From positions 1 through 41,320 of the IMG/VR virus record IMGVR_UViG_3300031539_000106: a stretch of 41,320 nucleotides of DNA; one strand, given 5' to 3'. A model generated the notes under the pieces. It was not told the origin of the DNA. It ran no database searches and saw only the letters and a program-made list of their open reading frames with translations. Shown here piece after piece: positions 6,861 through 14,315 of this stretch; position 1 is the stretch's first letter; the number at the start of each line of letters is the position of its first letter. Source of the stretch: a virus. The translations under genes and the position numbers were made by a program.

Positions 6861-8281
6861 ATTCCACCTGCTGCTTTCGTTTTCGCGTAGTACACGCCGC
6901 CGCCGATAGCAGCGGCCAGAAGCCCACCGATGCCGACGATGGCGGCGGTGCTCATCTTTCTCTTGGTGCCGGTGGGAGCAGCTGGCTCCAGCGTCGGGGC
7001 GGTCACGCGCGTCGGCATCGTGACCTGCGGGCAGTCCCCTGGAAAGATGAAATCTTGCCCGTCGCACCACTGGTTCGCGTCGACGTCGTAGCGGAAGCTG
7101 CCGCCGAGCGTGTACTGGGCGCCGCACGTTGCGGCATCCCACACGCCGGTCACGGCGATCGGAGCGTAGCCTGCCGCCTGGAGCGCCACGTTGATGGCTT
7201 CCTGGAAGTGACGAATGTGGGGGCCCCTGTCGCCTGGACGGACGTAGCAGTCGCATGTCTCCAGGCCGTCCGAGTGGATGAAGCAGGCGTTGGATTCGGG
7301 CATCGGCGTCATGCCGGGGGTGGACGGGGGTGGCGGAGGCGGCGCCTGGGCGGCCTGAGCAGCTGCGGCATCACATCCCGCCGGGTTGAGCAGGTAGCAC
7401 TTCGGATCCCCGCACGTTCCAAGGACGCCTTGCGATGCCATCATCGCGAAGCACCGAGGAGCTTCCGCGCGAAGCTCCTCGCATCCGGACGGGTTCAGCG
7501 CGTAGCATTCGGGGACATCGCATGCTGAAAGGGTGCCGTCCTGCGCGATCTTCGCCATGCACAGGTACTGAATCTGCTCCGGCGTGTATTGCGGAGCGGC
7601 CGCCGCCTCGGAGCGCTTTCGATCGCAGAGTTCCTTGCTGAGTGCGTAGCACTCCGGGATGTCACACGTCGGCAGAACGCCATGCTGCTGCGCGTTCACC
7701 TGACACAGATAGGCGATCTGCTGCGGCGTGTAGCCGGACGGGGTCTCGGGGGGGTACATCGCGGCGTCGCAGTTCGCCTGGTTCCGCATGTAGCAGTCTG
7801 GGTTCTGGCAAGCGGCCACAAGACCGTCCTGCTGTGCCGCGGCGGTGCAAAGGTACGCGATCTGCTCCTCCGTGTACTGCGGAGGCGCCTGTGGCGGGGG
7901 CCCCGATGCCGTCGGCATCGTCCATGGTTTCACCACTTGCTGATCGCACACCGTTCCCACCGCTGGGTGCGCCTGCATGTAGGCCACGACCGCCTGTGCC
8001 TCGGTCGTGGCTAGTTGCACGAGTTCGGCCGGCGCCTGCGTGAACCAGAACTGGAGGGCTCCGCACGTCGCCTTGCCGAGCTTCCCGTCTTCCTGCAACG
8101 GCGCGTAGTTCAACGCGGCATGCAAGGCGTTCAGCACCTGCTGCGCGCCGAGCACCTCCGCGTTGTAGACGCCGGCGTAGATGGCGCCCAGGCCCAGCAG
8201 CCCGAGCCCATCGATCGGCTCCGGCTCGTAGAAGCCCGCACCGGTGGCCGCGCCGATGACATGCCCGTTGTTCCAGTACAT
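6857..8281 (-). CDS. 474-residue membrane-anchored protein: two peptidoglycan-binding-like domains and four cysteine modules
   Basis: Order of parts: hydrophobic Gly-rich N-terminus with GLGLLGLGA (25-33); first PG_binding_1-like repeat (~45-80, EDGKLGKATCGAL); four copies of a cysteine module at about 136-171, 184-219, 232-267 and 275-303, each of the type QIxYLC-x7-G-x4-CxxPxCYxLNxxxC at a spacing of 48 residues; a Pro run (314-319); second PG_binding_1-like repeat (~355-390, TGVWDAATCGA); a membrane helix (~443-466) and a short C-tail. This appears to be the most elaborate cell-wall-binding protein of the set, probably disulfide-stabilised and exposed. I know no named family for the cysteine module. 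Confidence 0.75.
   Translation of the reverse strand: MYWNNGHVIGAATGAGFYEPEPIDGLGLLGLGAIYAGVYNAEVLGAQQVLNALHAALNYAPLQEDGKLGKATCGALQFWFTQAPAELVQLATTEAQAVVAYMQAHPAVGTVCDQQVVKPWTMPTASGPPPQAPPQYTEEQIAYLCTAAAQQDGLVAACQNPDCYMRNQANCDAAMYPPETPSGYTPQQIAYLCQVNAQQHGVLPTCDIPECYALSKELCDRKRSEAAAAPQYTPEQIQYLCMAKIAQDGTLSACDVPECYALNPSGCEELRAEAPRCFAMMASQGVLGTCGDPKCYLLNPAGCDAAAAQAAQAPPPPPPSTPGMTPMPESNACFIHSDGLETCDCYVRPGDRGPHIRHFQEAINVALQAAGYAPIAVTGVWDAATCGAQYTLGGSFRYDVDANQWCDGQDFIFPGDCPQVTMPTRVTAPTLEPAAPTGTKRKMSTAAIVGIGGLLAAAIGGGVYYAKTKAAGGM
7373..7876 (-). repeat. Four-fold repeat encoding the CxxPxCY cysteine module
   Basis: Coding repeat of about 144 bases per unit inside the 474-residue protein. The first three units are complete; the fourth lacks the QIxYLC lead. 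A fifth, separate copy lies in the gene at 1291-1854. The DNA has diverged more than the protein, so the repeats are not recent. Confidence 0.75.
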
Positions 8282-8284
8282 GCG

Positions 8285-8791
8285 CTACGCCTTCCTTCCG
8301 AGCCAAAAGCCCGCAACGAACACCACGCTCAGACCGATCAGCCAACGCCGACCGTCCTTCGCCTGCTTCACGCGCTCCTGGCACGCCTCGTTTTGCATGT
8401 ACGCGGCGAAGTCCTCGGCGCTTTCGACCGAGACCGGAACGGGGAACGCCGCGTTGCAGTCGGCCGCGTTGCGGGGCTCAGCCGGCGGCACGCACTTGCC
8501 CTGCACCGGATCGTAGACGTAGCCCTTGAAGTTAGGCCCGAGCACCGCGCATCCGCCGGGTGCTGCCGGGTCACCTTCCATCGAGGGTGGCGCCCCGTTC
8601 TGCCAGACGTCCCCGAGCCCAGCGGTCCCAGACGACACGCCGAAGTCGTACGGACGATCCATCCAGTCGAGCGAGTGCATCGGTCGCGTGTAGACGGGGC
8701 CGTGGTACCGCGTCGGATAGGCGTGGACTCGGACGCCGAACGGGTTCGGCACGCCGGCCGGGTACGGGCCGTCGTAGGTGTTCATGCTCAT
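8285..8791 (-). CDS. Cysteine-containing protein with C-terminal membrane helix
   Basis: 168 residues. ATG 8791 overlaps the previous stop as ATGA; a second ATG lies two codons on. The head is rich in Pro, Tyr and Gly, with cysteines near 81, 100, 112 and 137 that may pair. SGTAGLGDVW (54-63) is a GLG motif. Residues ~149-165 form a membrane helix with the end GRKA. No family recognised. By position and plan it is a virion membrane protein. Confidence 0.65.
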   Translation of the reverse strand: MSMNTYDGPYPAGVPNPFGVRVHAYPTRYHGPVYTRPMHSLDWMDRPYDFGVSSGTAGLGDVWQNGAPPSMEGDPAAPGGCAVLGPNFKGYVYDPVQGKCVPPAEPRNAADCNAAFPVPVSVESAEDFAAYMQNEACQERVKQAKDGRRWLIGLSVVFVAGFWLGRKA

Positions 8792-9216
8792 GGGCTCACC
8801 TCTCGGATTACGATCCTGTCGAAGTAGGGCTCCTGCTGCTCGCGGTACATCTCGGCGTCAGAGCGCCGGTCGAAGTGACGCTCGTACCGAGGATCCCACG
8901 CGCCACCGGCGTAGCGCTTGTCGTCTTCGTCGAGGTACATCTCGACGATGAAGGCCGCCTCCTCCTCCTCCTCCTCGTCCTCGTCCTCCTGCGAGGAGCG
9001 CCAAAGCAGGTAGCCGCCACCGGCCACGAGGCCGAGCAGCAGCAGCGTGCCGACGCCGGCTCCTGTGCCTGTGGCACCCACGGCGCGCTGCGATGGAGCG
9101 GGCGGAGTGCCCCACAGCGCATCCCGGCCCCACGGGTCGAGGTGCGTGTACCGCATCTCGGGCGCCTGCGACGGCATGTGCTCCGGAAGCGTTGGGGCTT
9201 GGTCGATGAAGGCCAT
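8788..9216 (-). CDS. Membrane protein with acidic run, putative virion protein
   Basis: 142 residues from ATG 9216, 12 bases after the previous stop. Residues ~54-72 (LLLLGLVAGGGYLLW) are a membrane helix near the middle. Directly after it comes a run of about ten Asp/Glu (77-86), then a charged C-terminal domain. This is the reverse charge pattern of the neighbours with basic tails, so the two kinds could pair across or along a membrane. No family recognised. Confidence 0.65.
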   Translation of the reverse strand: MAFIDQAPTLPEHMPSQAPEMRYTHLDPWGRDALWGTPPAPSQRAVGATGTGAGVGTLLLLGLVAGGGYLLWRSSQEDEDEEEEEEAAFIVEMYLDEDDKRYAGGAWDPRYERHFDRRSDAEMYREQQEPYFDRIVIREVSP

Positions 9217-9227
9217 CAGCGCTGGAC

Positions 9228-9674
9228 TCAGCCCTTCCGCTGGGAGACCCAGCCCATGATGCCGAGGCCGAGGGTCCCAGTGAGGAGCCCGACAGGTACG
9301 CCGATCCAGCCCCACTTCTTCGCGTCGCTCGGACTCGGAGCCATCGCCTCGCCGGCCTGGTACGAGAGCCAGCCGCCGGCGCCGAGGAGCAGGACCCAGA
9401 TGAGCATCCCTCCGAGGAGGCCCCCGGTCTGTCCCATGCCCTGCATTCGCGCCTGCTGCTGCTGCTGGCGCATCGCTTGAGCCGCCGCCGCGACCGGGGA
9501 GACCAGCGCGAGGGTCGGCGAGACGATGCCCAGCCCGAAGCCGCTCGGGCCCCGTGGCGAAACTTCTCCAGGCATGTACTGGCCGGCCTTCGGAGGACGC
9601 CCGACCATCGGCATCGTCTGAGCCGGCGGATTCGCGAAGACGTCGAATTGCGGGAGGATGCTCTGCTGGTTCAT
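9228..9674 (-). CDS. Two-helix membrane protein
   Basis: 148 residues. ATG 9674 forms ATGA with the preceding stop. The N-terminal ~65 residues are Pro/Gly-rich with GFGLGIVSP (45-53), followed by a Gln run (70-74). Two membrane helices lie at ~87-104 and ~123-141 with a short loop between, and the end is SQRKG. No family recognised. Confidence 0.65.
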   Translation of the reverse strand: MNQQSILPQFDVFANPPAQTMPMVGRPPKAGQYMPGEVSPRGPSGFGLGIVSPTLALVSPVAAAAQAMRQQQQQARMQGMGQTGGLLGGMLIWVLLLGAGGWLSYQAGEAMAPSPSDAKKWGWIGVPVGLLTGTLGLGIMGWVSQRKG

Positions 9675-9931
9675 GTGTCCCTCAAAACTGCAATAGCCAA
9701 GGCCGCCGTGCCGGCTGCGGCACCGCCAGCGGTCCAAACCCCAACGCGGCGACCAGTCCTTTTGGCAAAAGAACGTCCCACTACGGCGCCGATGATGGTT
9801 GGTCCCAGTGCAATCGCTCCTATAGCCGCATAGAACAGCACCACGGCGACGGTGCCATCCCCCTCGATGATTCCCAGACCGTCCCGCATGGCGCCGACAG
9901 GCGCGACTCGCTGCTCGAACTCGAAGCGCAT
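9671..9931 (-). CDS. Small two-helix membrane protein
   Basis: 86 residues. Residues ~27-50 and ~62-83 are membrane helices joined by a basic loop (AKRTGRR), so both ends probably face the same side. MRDGLGIIEGDG at 15-26 repeats the GLG motif. The stop overlaps the next start. Comparable in size and plan to small virion membrane proteins of membrane-containing phages, but no homologue can be named. Confidence 0.65.
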   Translation of the reverse strand: MRFEFEQRVAPVGAMRDGLGIIEGDGTVAVVLFYAAIGAIALGPTIIGAVVGRSFAKRTGRRVGVWTAGGAAAGTAALAIAVLRDT

Positions 9932-9934
9932 CTT

Positions 9935-10636
9935 CTACTTTCCCATCACCGTTGCTGCGAACAGTCCCAGGGCGACGCCGACCACCGCGGCGCCGAACAG
10001 CTTCTGGCCACCGGTCGCGCCGCCGTTCGTCTGCCCCATCCCCGACACCGGGTACGCATACTCGCTCGGGATCCACGTGCTGGCGAAGCCTGGCCCAGTC
10101 ACCGGATTCGGGTTGTACTCGGGAGGAAGCTCCCAGAGGTTCCGGCGCATCTCCAGCGCGTCGCGCTGCGCGGCGTCGATGGCGACGGCGCCGGCCGGCA
10201 CGTACATGATCGGCTGACCTGTGGTGCCGTCGATCACCTGGCTCGGTTGGTAGAACCGATCGCGGACGATGTAGCCTGGCAGCGACTCGTGATCCGCGAA
10301 GACGCCCTCGTCCGGGTGCACGTTGCCGTGCGATCCATCCGGATCGAAGATCCCGTTGCCCTGCACGTCGTCAGCCGCAGCGAGAAGGTTGAGTTCGTTC
10401 GGGTAGTCGCGAATGCCTTCGTCGGCGCTCGGCACGTCGTTCATGTCGTTGGCTCCTAGTCCCGCGATGTTGCGGCCCCACGCTCCCTTGTAGAGCGAGT
10501 ACGATGGATTGATCAGAGACGTCGGCCGCACGTCGGGCGGTCCCAGGTCGTCGATGGAGGGAAGCTCGCCACCGAACAGAGGCGTCTGCGCGTAGACGGG
10601 GTACGGGGGGGCCAGCTGTGAAACTCGGTTCGACAT
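9935..10636 (-). CDS. Acidic protein with C-terminal membrane helix
   Basis: 233 residues. The soluble head (1-205) is acidic, Pro- and Asn-rich and has no cysteine. NIAGLGAND (56-64) is a GLG motif, and SGMGQTNGG (198-206) precedes the membrane helix at ~213-230; the protein ends MGK. It begins at ATG 10636, directly abutting the stop of the transglutaminase-fold gene. No family recognised. Confidence 0.65.
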   Translation of the reverse strand: MSNRVSQLAPPYPVYAQTPLFGGELPSIDDLGPPDVRPTSLINPSYSLYKGAWGRNIAGLGANDMNDVPSADEGIRDYPNELNLLAAADDVQGNGIFDPDGSHGNVHPDEGVFADHESLPGYIVRDRFYQPSQVIDGTTGQPIMYVPAGAVAIDAAQRDALEMRRNLWELPPEYNPNPVTGPGFASTWIPSEYAYPVSGMGQTNGGATGGQKLFGAAVVGVALGLFAATVMGK

Positions 10637-11203
10637 TCAGATCCCCATGCTCATTCCCGCGCCGGCCGGTTCGTCCAGGCTGACGGTGTAGTAGGTGGAC
10701 GCACGCTCCAGCATCCCGCGCTCGTCCGTGCCCGCCACCGGGTCGCACACGATCCATTCGCCGGACCTCGGCTCCTTCACTCGGGCGAAGACGTGGGAGT
10801 ACGACCCAGCGCCCCCGAACCCGACGACGACGTACTCGGCCTCGCGACCAAGCTGCAGGCACATGGTGCCGATCAGGGTCGCGATGTCGTCGCAGTCGCC
10901 GACCGCCTGTCCGCGCGCGGCGATCTCCTCGCACAGACGCTGCGGGTCCTTGACCATCTCGACGTGCATCGGATCGTTCGCGTACCTCACGCGCTCCGTC
11001 ACCCAGTACCGCACGGCCAGGATCTCGCCCAGGTAGTCCTTCGGCTGCACCGACCGCACTACCTCTTCGAGCATCGAGCGCACGAGCATACTTTGCTCGC
11101 CTCGCGGCCCGTGGGCCACCTGCACCATGGCGGCCAGCGTATCCGGGTGACCGGAGAAGCCAGCGAGCGTGTGCGGTGGTTCGTAACTGAGGGCTGCGGG
11201 CAT
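10637..11203 (-). CDS. Transglutaminase-like cysteine peptidase/transferase
   Basis: 188 residues. The transglutaminase-like catalytic triad is visible: Cys104 in GDCDDIATL, His137 in SYSHVFARV and Asp154 in VCDPVAG, in the order and spacing of the family. The enzyme could cleave or cross-link peptides, either in the host wall or within the virion. It is the first gene after a good promoter (11246-11274) and heads the membrane-protein run, which points to virion assembly or entry. The leader carries a perfect hairpin (11211-11226) just before the ATG at 11203. Confidence 0.8.
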   Translation of the reverse strand: MPAALSYEPPHTLAGFSGHPDTLAAMVQVAHGPRGEQSMLVRSMLEEVVRSVQPKDYLGEILAVRYWVTERVRYANDPMHVEMVKDPQRLCEEIAARGQAVGDCDDIATLIGTMCLQLGREAEYVVVGFGGAGSYSHVFARVKEPRSGEWIVCDPVAGTDERGMLERASTYYTVSLDEPAGAGMSMGI

Positions 11204-11210
11204 ACCTGTA

Positions 11211-11226
11211 CCGACGCAGGCGTCGG
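11211..11226 (-). promoter_or_regulatory. Perfect 7-2-7 palindrome in the leader before the transglutaminase-like gene
   Basis: CCGACGC-AG-GCGTCGG lies 7 bases upstream of the start codon and about 20 bases after the predicted transcription start. As RNA it would form a stable hairpin at the ribosome site; as DNA it could be an operator. Confidence 0.5.
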
Positions 11227-11245
11227 GAAGCGCTCCGCAGACCGA

Positions 11246-11274
11246 ACTCTACCGAGCCCGGGGTACTAACTCAA
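11246..11274 (-). promoter_or_regulatory. Sigma70-like promoter for the virion membrane-protein operon
   Basis: TTGAGT (11274-11269), 17-base spacer, TAGAGT (11251-11246) on the minus strand. The -35 contains the stop codon of the preceding gene. The flanks GG before TAG and CGG after the -10 match the promoter-like elements at 822-838, 17617-17627 and 35331-35347. Confidence 0.6.
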
Positions 11275-13808
11275 GCGTTCGCAGGTACTTGCGGCTGAGA
11301 CGCGCCAGCGTGCTGCTCTTGGAGCGCCTGCCACAGTGATTCCACCCACTTTTTTCCATCGCGGCGCAGGACAGGGCTCTCAGCGCCCCCCATGGCCTCG
11401 ACCACGTGGAACAGGTCTTGGGGGGTGAAACCAGTGGCCAGCCGGAAGCTCGGCTCGGGGTACGCCTGCGCAAACCGCTCGGCGAACACCGTCGCGGAGA
11501 ACCCCGTCTCGACCGCGCGCTCGACCTCGGCGCGGAACTGCTGGATGTACTCCGCGGTGATCCCAGCTGCGCCGAACCGGTTCTGTAGCTCGACGTTGAC
11601 GGCGCCGGCGCCGGGAGGCGCGGGCTGCTGCGGTGACTGTTGCGCTTGAGGCGCGGCCTGTGCCTGCGCTGGCGCTCCAGCGCCATTGGTCGGTTGAGGC
11701 GCCGACTCCGCCGGCTGCCAGCCCACGTCGTTCGCTGGCATATGCGGCTGGGCCCCATCGATCGGCACGTCAGCCTTCGATGCCCACGCGACGGCACGAC
11801 TGCGCCGCTGCTGAGGTGCTTGCGACCCCTGCTGACGGGCGCCGGGTGGCATCCCGGTCGGCAGCTGCCTCGGCTGTGGCATCCCAGGCGGTAGCCCTGG
11901 CGTCCTCGCTGCAGAGCGAATCTCCGCGACCTCGCGCATCGTCTTTGGGAGCCAGTCCTGGATTCCTTCCAGCGCTTTGCCGAGACCCATGCCGACGCCA
12001 GATGCAAGTCGCTCCGTCGCCGTCTGAGGCGCGTTCTCGTCCGCCTTCGTGAAGCCGAACGCCTCCGCGAGAGACTCGGCCTTCTCTTTCACCTTGATCG
12101 GGTCCTTCGCGTCGTCCACTTCCTGGCGCAGTCGCTCCGCTTCTTCGCGGGCAGCCTGTGCGCGCTCCTCAGCTGCCAGACGCTGAAAGTCCAGGGTCGT
12201 CTTTTGCGTCTCGATGCGCGTCGTCGCGTGCTGTTCGTTCATGCGTAGCTCGCGATCGTGCTGCTCCTTCATGTCCCTGATGCGATCCTCGAAGCGTTTC
12301 TCCGTCTCTCGCACGCGCTCCGCGGCCACGTCGCGCTCGTCGCGTCGCACGCGATCGATCTCGTCCTTGAGTTCCTTCTCGCGCTTCTCCGCGTGCTTCT
12401 CGACGTCGTCGATCTTGCGTCGATAGTGCTCCTCCAGATCGCGATAACGAGCGTGTTCGCGGTTCATCTCGCTCTGATGCGATTCCTTGAGCGCCTGCAC
12501 CGTGGTCTGGTGGGTCTCGCGCAAGTGCCTCACCTCCTCGCCGTGGCGTTCCTTCGCAGCGGCGAGTGCCTCTCGCGCTGCCTCGTTCGCCTGCCGGGTG
12601 GCCTCGGCTGGGTTCAGTAGCTGCAGCGTTTTGAGCGTGTTGTCGTCGCCCCCCCTCCCTTTCTCAACGACGGCATCGAGCTTTTGCTCCAGACGCCTCC
12701 GCTCAGCCCGCTCCTCCGCAAGCTGCTCCGCTAGCGCCCTCTCGCGCGAATCCGCGGCCTTCGTGGCTGCGTCCACCGCTTGTCGGCTGCTGTCGCTGAT
12801 CACCTTGAGTACATCCCCGGACATTTGGCCTCGCTTGTCTAGTTCGCGTCGTAGATCGCGACTCTCTTCGTCGCCGCGCTTGAGCAGCTTCTCCATGAAG
12901 TCCACGGAGGTGCGATGCATCGTCGCCTCCGCCGGCGTCGCCGGAACTCCGGCGCCCATCCCAAAGAGCGTCTGAAACGGATTGATCTCTGCCATGGCAG
13001 CCACTTCCTCCTTCTTCGTTGCCTTCGCGGCCGGGAGCACTCGGAGGTTGGGCGGCAGCATCGGCACCGTCACCTTGATTGCCTCGGTCTTCGCTTTGAT
13101 GATCGGCTCGTCGGTATTCGGATCGCGACGGCCTTTCGGATCGGGGCCGTACAGAGTCACCAGGTACTCCTTGCCCCCGAAGTATCGTTGGAACTCTTCC
13201 TCGCTGATCGGGCTGCTGATCTCCCCCAGGTAGCCAGCCACCGCGATCTTCTCCCAGACCTTCGGCTGAACGCGCTCGACGCGCAGGTAATGCTGGCCGT
13301 CGCCGACGGGCCACCGCGCGTAAATGTCCTGCAGGGTCTTCGGCGGTGCGACTCCGACGAGATCCTCGTCCTCCACGACGTTGATCGGACCGATCGTCAT
13401 CTGCGAGCGCCGGCGAGCGTCCGATTCCGTGGGGGGTACCGTGTCTCCCGCTGTGCTGACCTGGGCTGGCATGTCCTCGTCCTCGTCTTCAACGCCTGCG
13501 TGCTTGGCGACCAAGTCGTCCATGCTCGTCGGCTTCGGGCGTGGCCGCTTCTTCTTCGCCGCTGCCTTCTCGTCGCGCTCCGGGTTCTGCTCACGAGCGT
13601 TCTGGCGCTCGTCCTCGGTCATCGCGACGAAATCCTCCGGGTCGAGGCCCCTTCTCCGGGCCTCGACCTTGAGCTTCCGCGTCCACTGCGCTTTCGCCAT
13701 GGCGCGCTCGCGCGGCGACATGTTCGCGTACGCCTTGTACGGAACCTCGTACACGTGCGCTTCGGCCTGCAGCTTCCGATCGATCGGCTGTGCAGGCGAA
13801 TCGGTCAT
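11271..13808 (-). CDS. 845-residue protein with long coiled coil, putative structural or scaffold protein
   Basis: Order of parts: basic helical N-terminus (30-95) with an Arg/Lys patch at 84-92; acidic stretch (105-112); a beta-rich region at ~155-255; a very long charged coiled coil from ~305 to ~580, dense in Glu, Arg and Gln; GVGMGLG (604-610); a Pro/Gln/Ala-rich disordered linker (640-745); and a C-terminal helical domain (~745-830). No signal peptide or membrane helix. Long coiled coils with disordered linkers suit a scaffold, spike base or DNA-organising protein. It is not a typical tape measure, which would have hydrophobic helices. ATG 13808 overlaps the previous stop. Confidence 0.65.
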   Translation of the reverse strand: MTDSPAQPIDRKLQAEAHVYEVPYKAYANMSPRERAMAKAQWTRKLKVEARRRGLDPEDFVAMTEDERQNAREQNPERDEKAAAKKKRPRPKPTSMDDLVAKHAGVEDEDEDMPAQVSTAGDTVPPTESDARRRSQMTIGPINVVEDEDLVGVAPPKTLQDIYARWPVGDGQHYLRVERVQPKVWEKIAVAGYLGEISSPISEEEFQRYFGGKEYLVTLYGPDPKGRRDPNTDEPIIKAKTEAIKVTVPMLPPNLRVLPAAKATKKEEVAAMAEINPFQTLFGMGAGVPATPAEATMHRTSVDFMEKLLKRGDEESRDLRRELDKRGQMSGDVLKVISDSSRQAVDAATKAADSRERALAEQLAEERAERRRLEQKLDAVVEKGRGGDDNTLKTLQLLNPAEATRQANEAAREALAAAKERHGEEVRHLRETHQTTVQALKESHQSEMNREHARYRDLEEHYRRKIDDVEKHAEKREKELKDEIDRVRRDERDVAAERVRETEKRFEDRIRDMKEQHDRELRMNEQHATTRIETQKTTLDFQRLAAEERAQAAREEAERLRQEVDDAKDPIKVKEKAESLAEAFGFTKADENAPQTATERLASGVGMGLGKALEGIQDWLPKTMREVAEIRSAARTPGLPPGMPQPRQLPTGMPPGARQQGSQAPQQRRSRAVAWASKADVPIDGAQPHMPANDVGWQPAESAPQPTNGAGAPAQAQAAPQAQQSPQQPAPPGAGAVNVELQNRFGAAGITAEYIQQFRAEVERAVETGFSATVFAERFAQAYPEPSFRLATGFTPQDLFHVVEAMGGAESPVLRRDGKKWVESLWQALQEQHAGASQPQVPANA

Positions 13809-14314
13809 GCCTCTCCGACGCCTTCGCCTTCCTTCGGCGTGCCATCGTCGTCGTCGTCACCTCCGTCGTCGTCGTCAGCTGCGATCGACTGGGTGAACTC
13901 GATGCGATCTTCGGTCATGCGAAGCAGGGTGGCGAACACCTCTTGCTGCTCTGGCGGAGCACCCGGCACCGCAGCAAGCTCGCTCAGCAACCTTTTGATC
14001 TGCTCGAAGTAGGCGACGTACTGCTGCGCATCATCGGCAAGCAGGAAGGACTCGTTGGGTATCCCTGCCGCGGCGTCCTCTTCCAGATTGAAAAGGCGGT
14101 CTTCGATCAACTCGAATGCTGCCCCGCACTGAGCGACGACGTCCTGCAGGAGATCGAGCACAGTGCCGTCGACCTCTTGCAGTACCTGGCCGGACGGCCC
14201 GCCCATCTTTTGGGCGAGCGTCTTGATCCTGTCGCGCTGGCTCTTGACCTCGTTGAACAGCACCCGAAATTCCTCTTCGGTGCCGGTGTTGATGTCGTCG
14301 TCGGTGTCGGACAT
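13805..14314 (-). CDS. Acidic helical protein of unknown function
   Basis: 169 residues, all-helical in appearance, with a strongly acidic C-terminal tail (runs of Asp at about 145-158). No Cys-rich motif or membrane helix. It lies one base after the gene upstream and overlaps the coiled-coil gene downstream. Acidic tails on small phage proteins often contact basic partners. A partner of the basic protein or an assembly chaperone would fit, but nothing proves it. Confidence 0.55.
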   Translation of the reverse strand: MSDTDDDINTGTEEEFRVLFNEVKSQRDRIKTLAQKMGGPSGQVLQEVDGTVLDLLQDVVAQCGAAFELIEDRLFNLEEDAAAGIPNESFLLADDAQQYVAYFEQIKRLLSELAAVPGAPPEQQEVFATLLRMTEDRIEFTQSIAADDDDGGDDDDDGTPKEGEGVGEA

Positions 14315-14315
14315 G

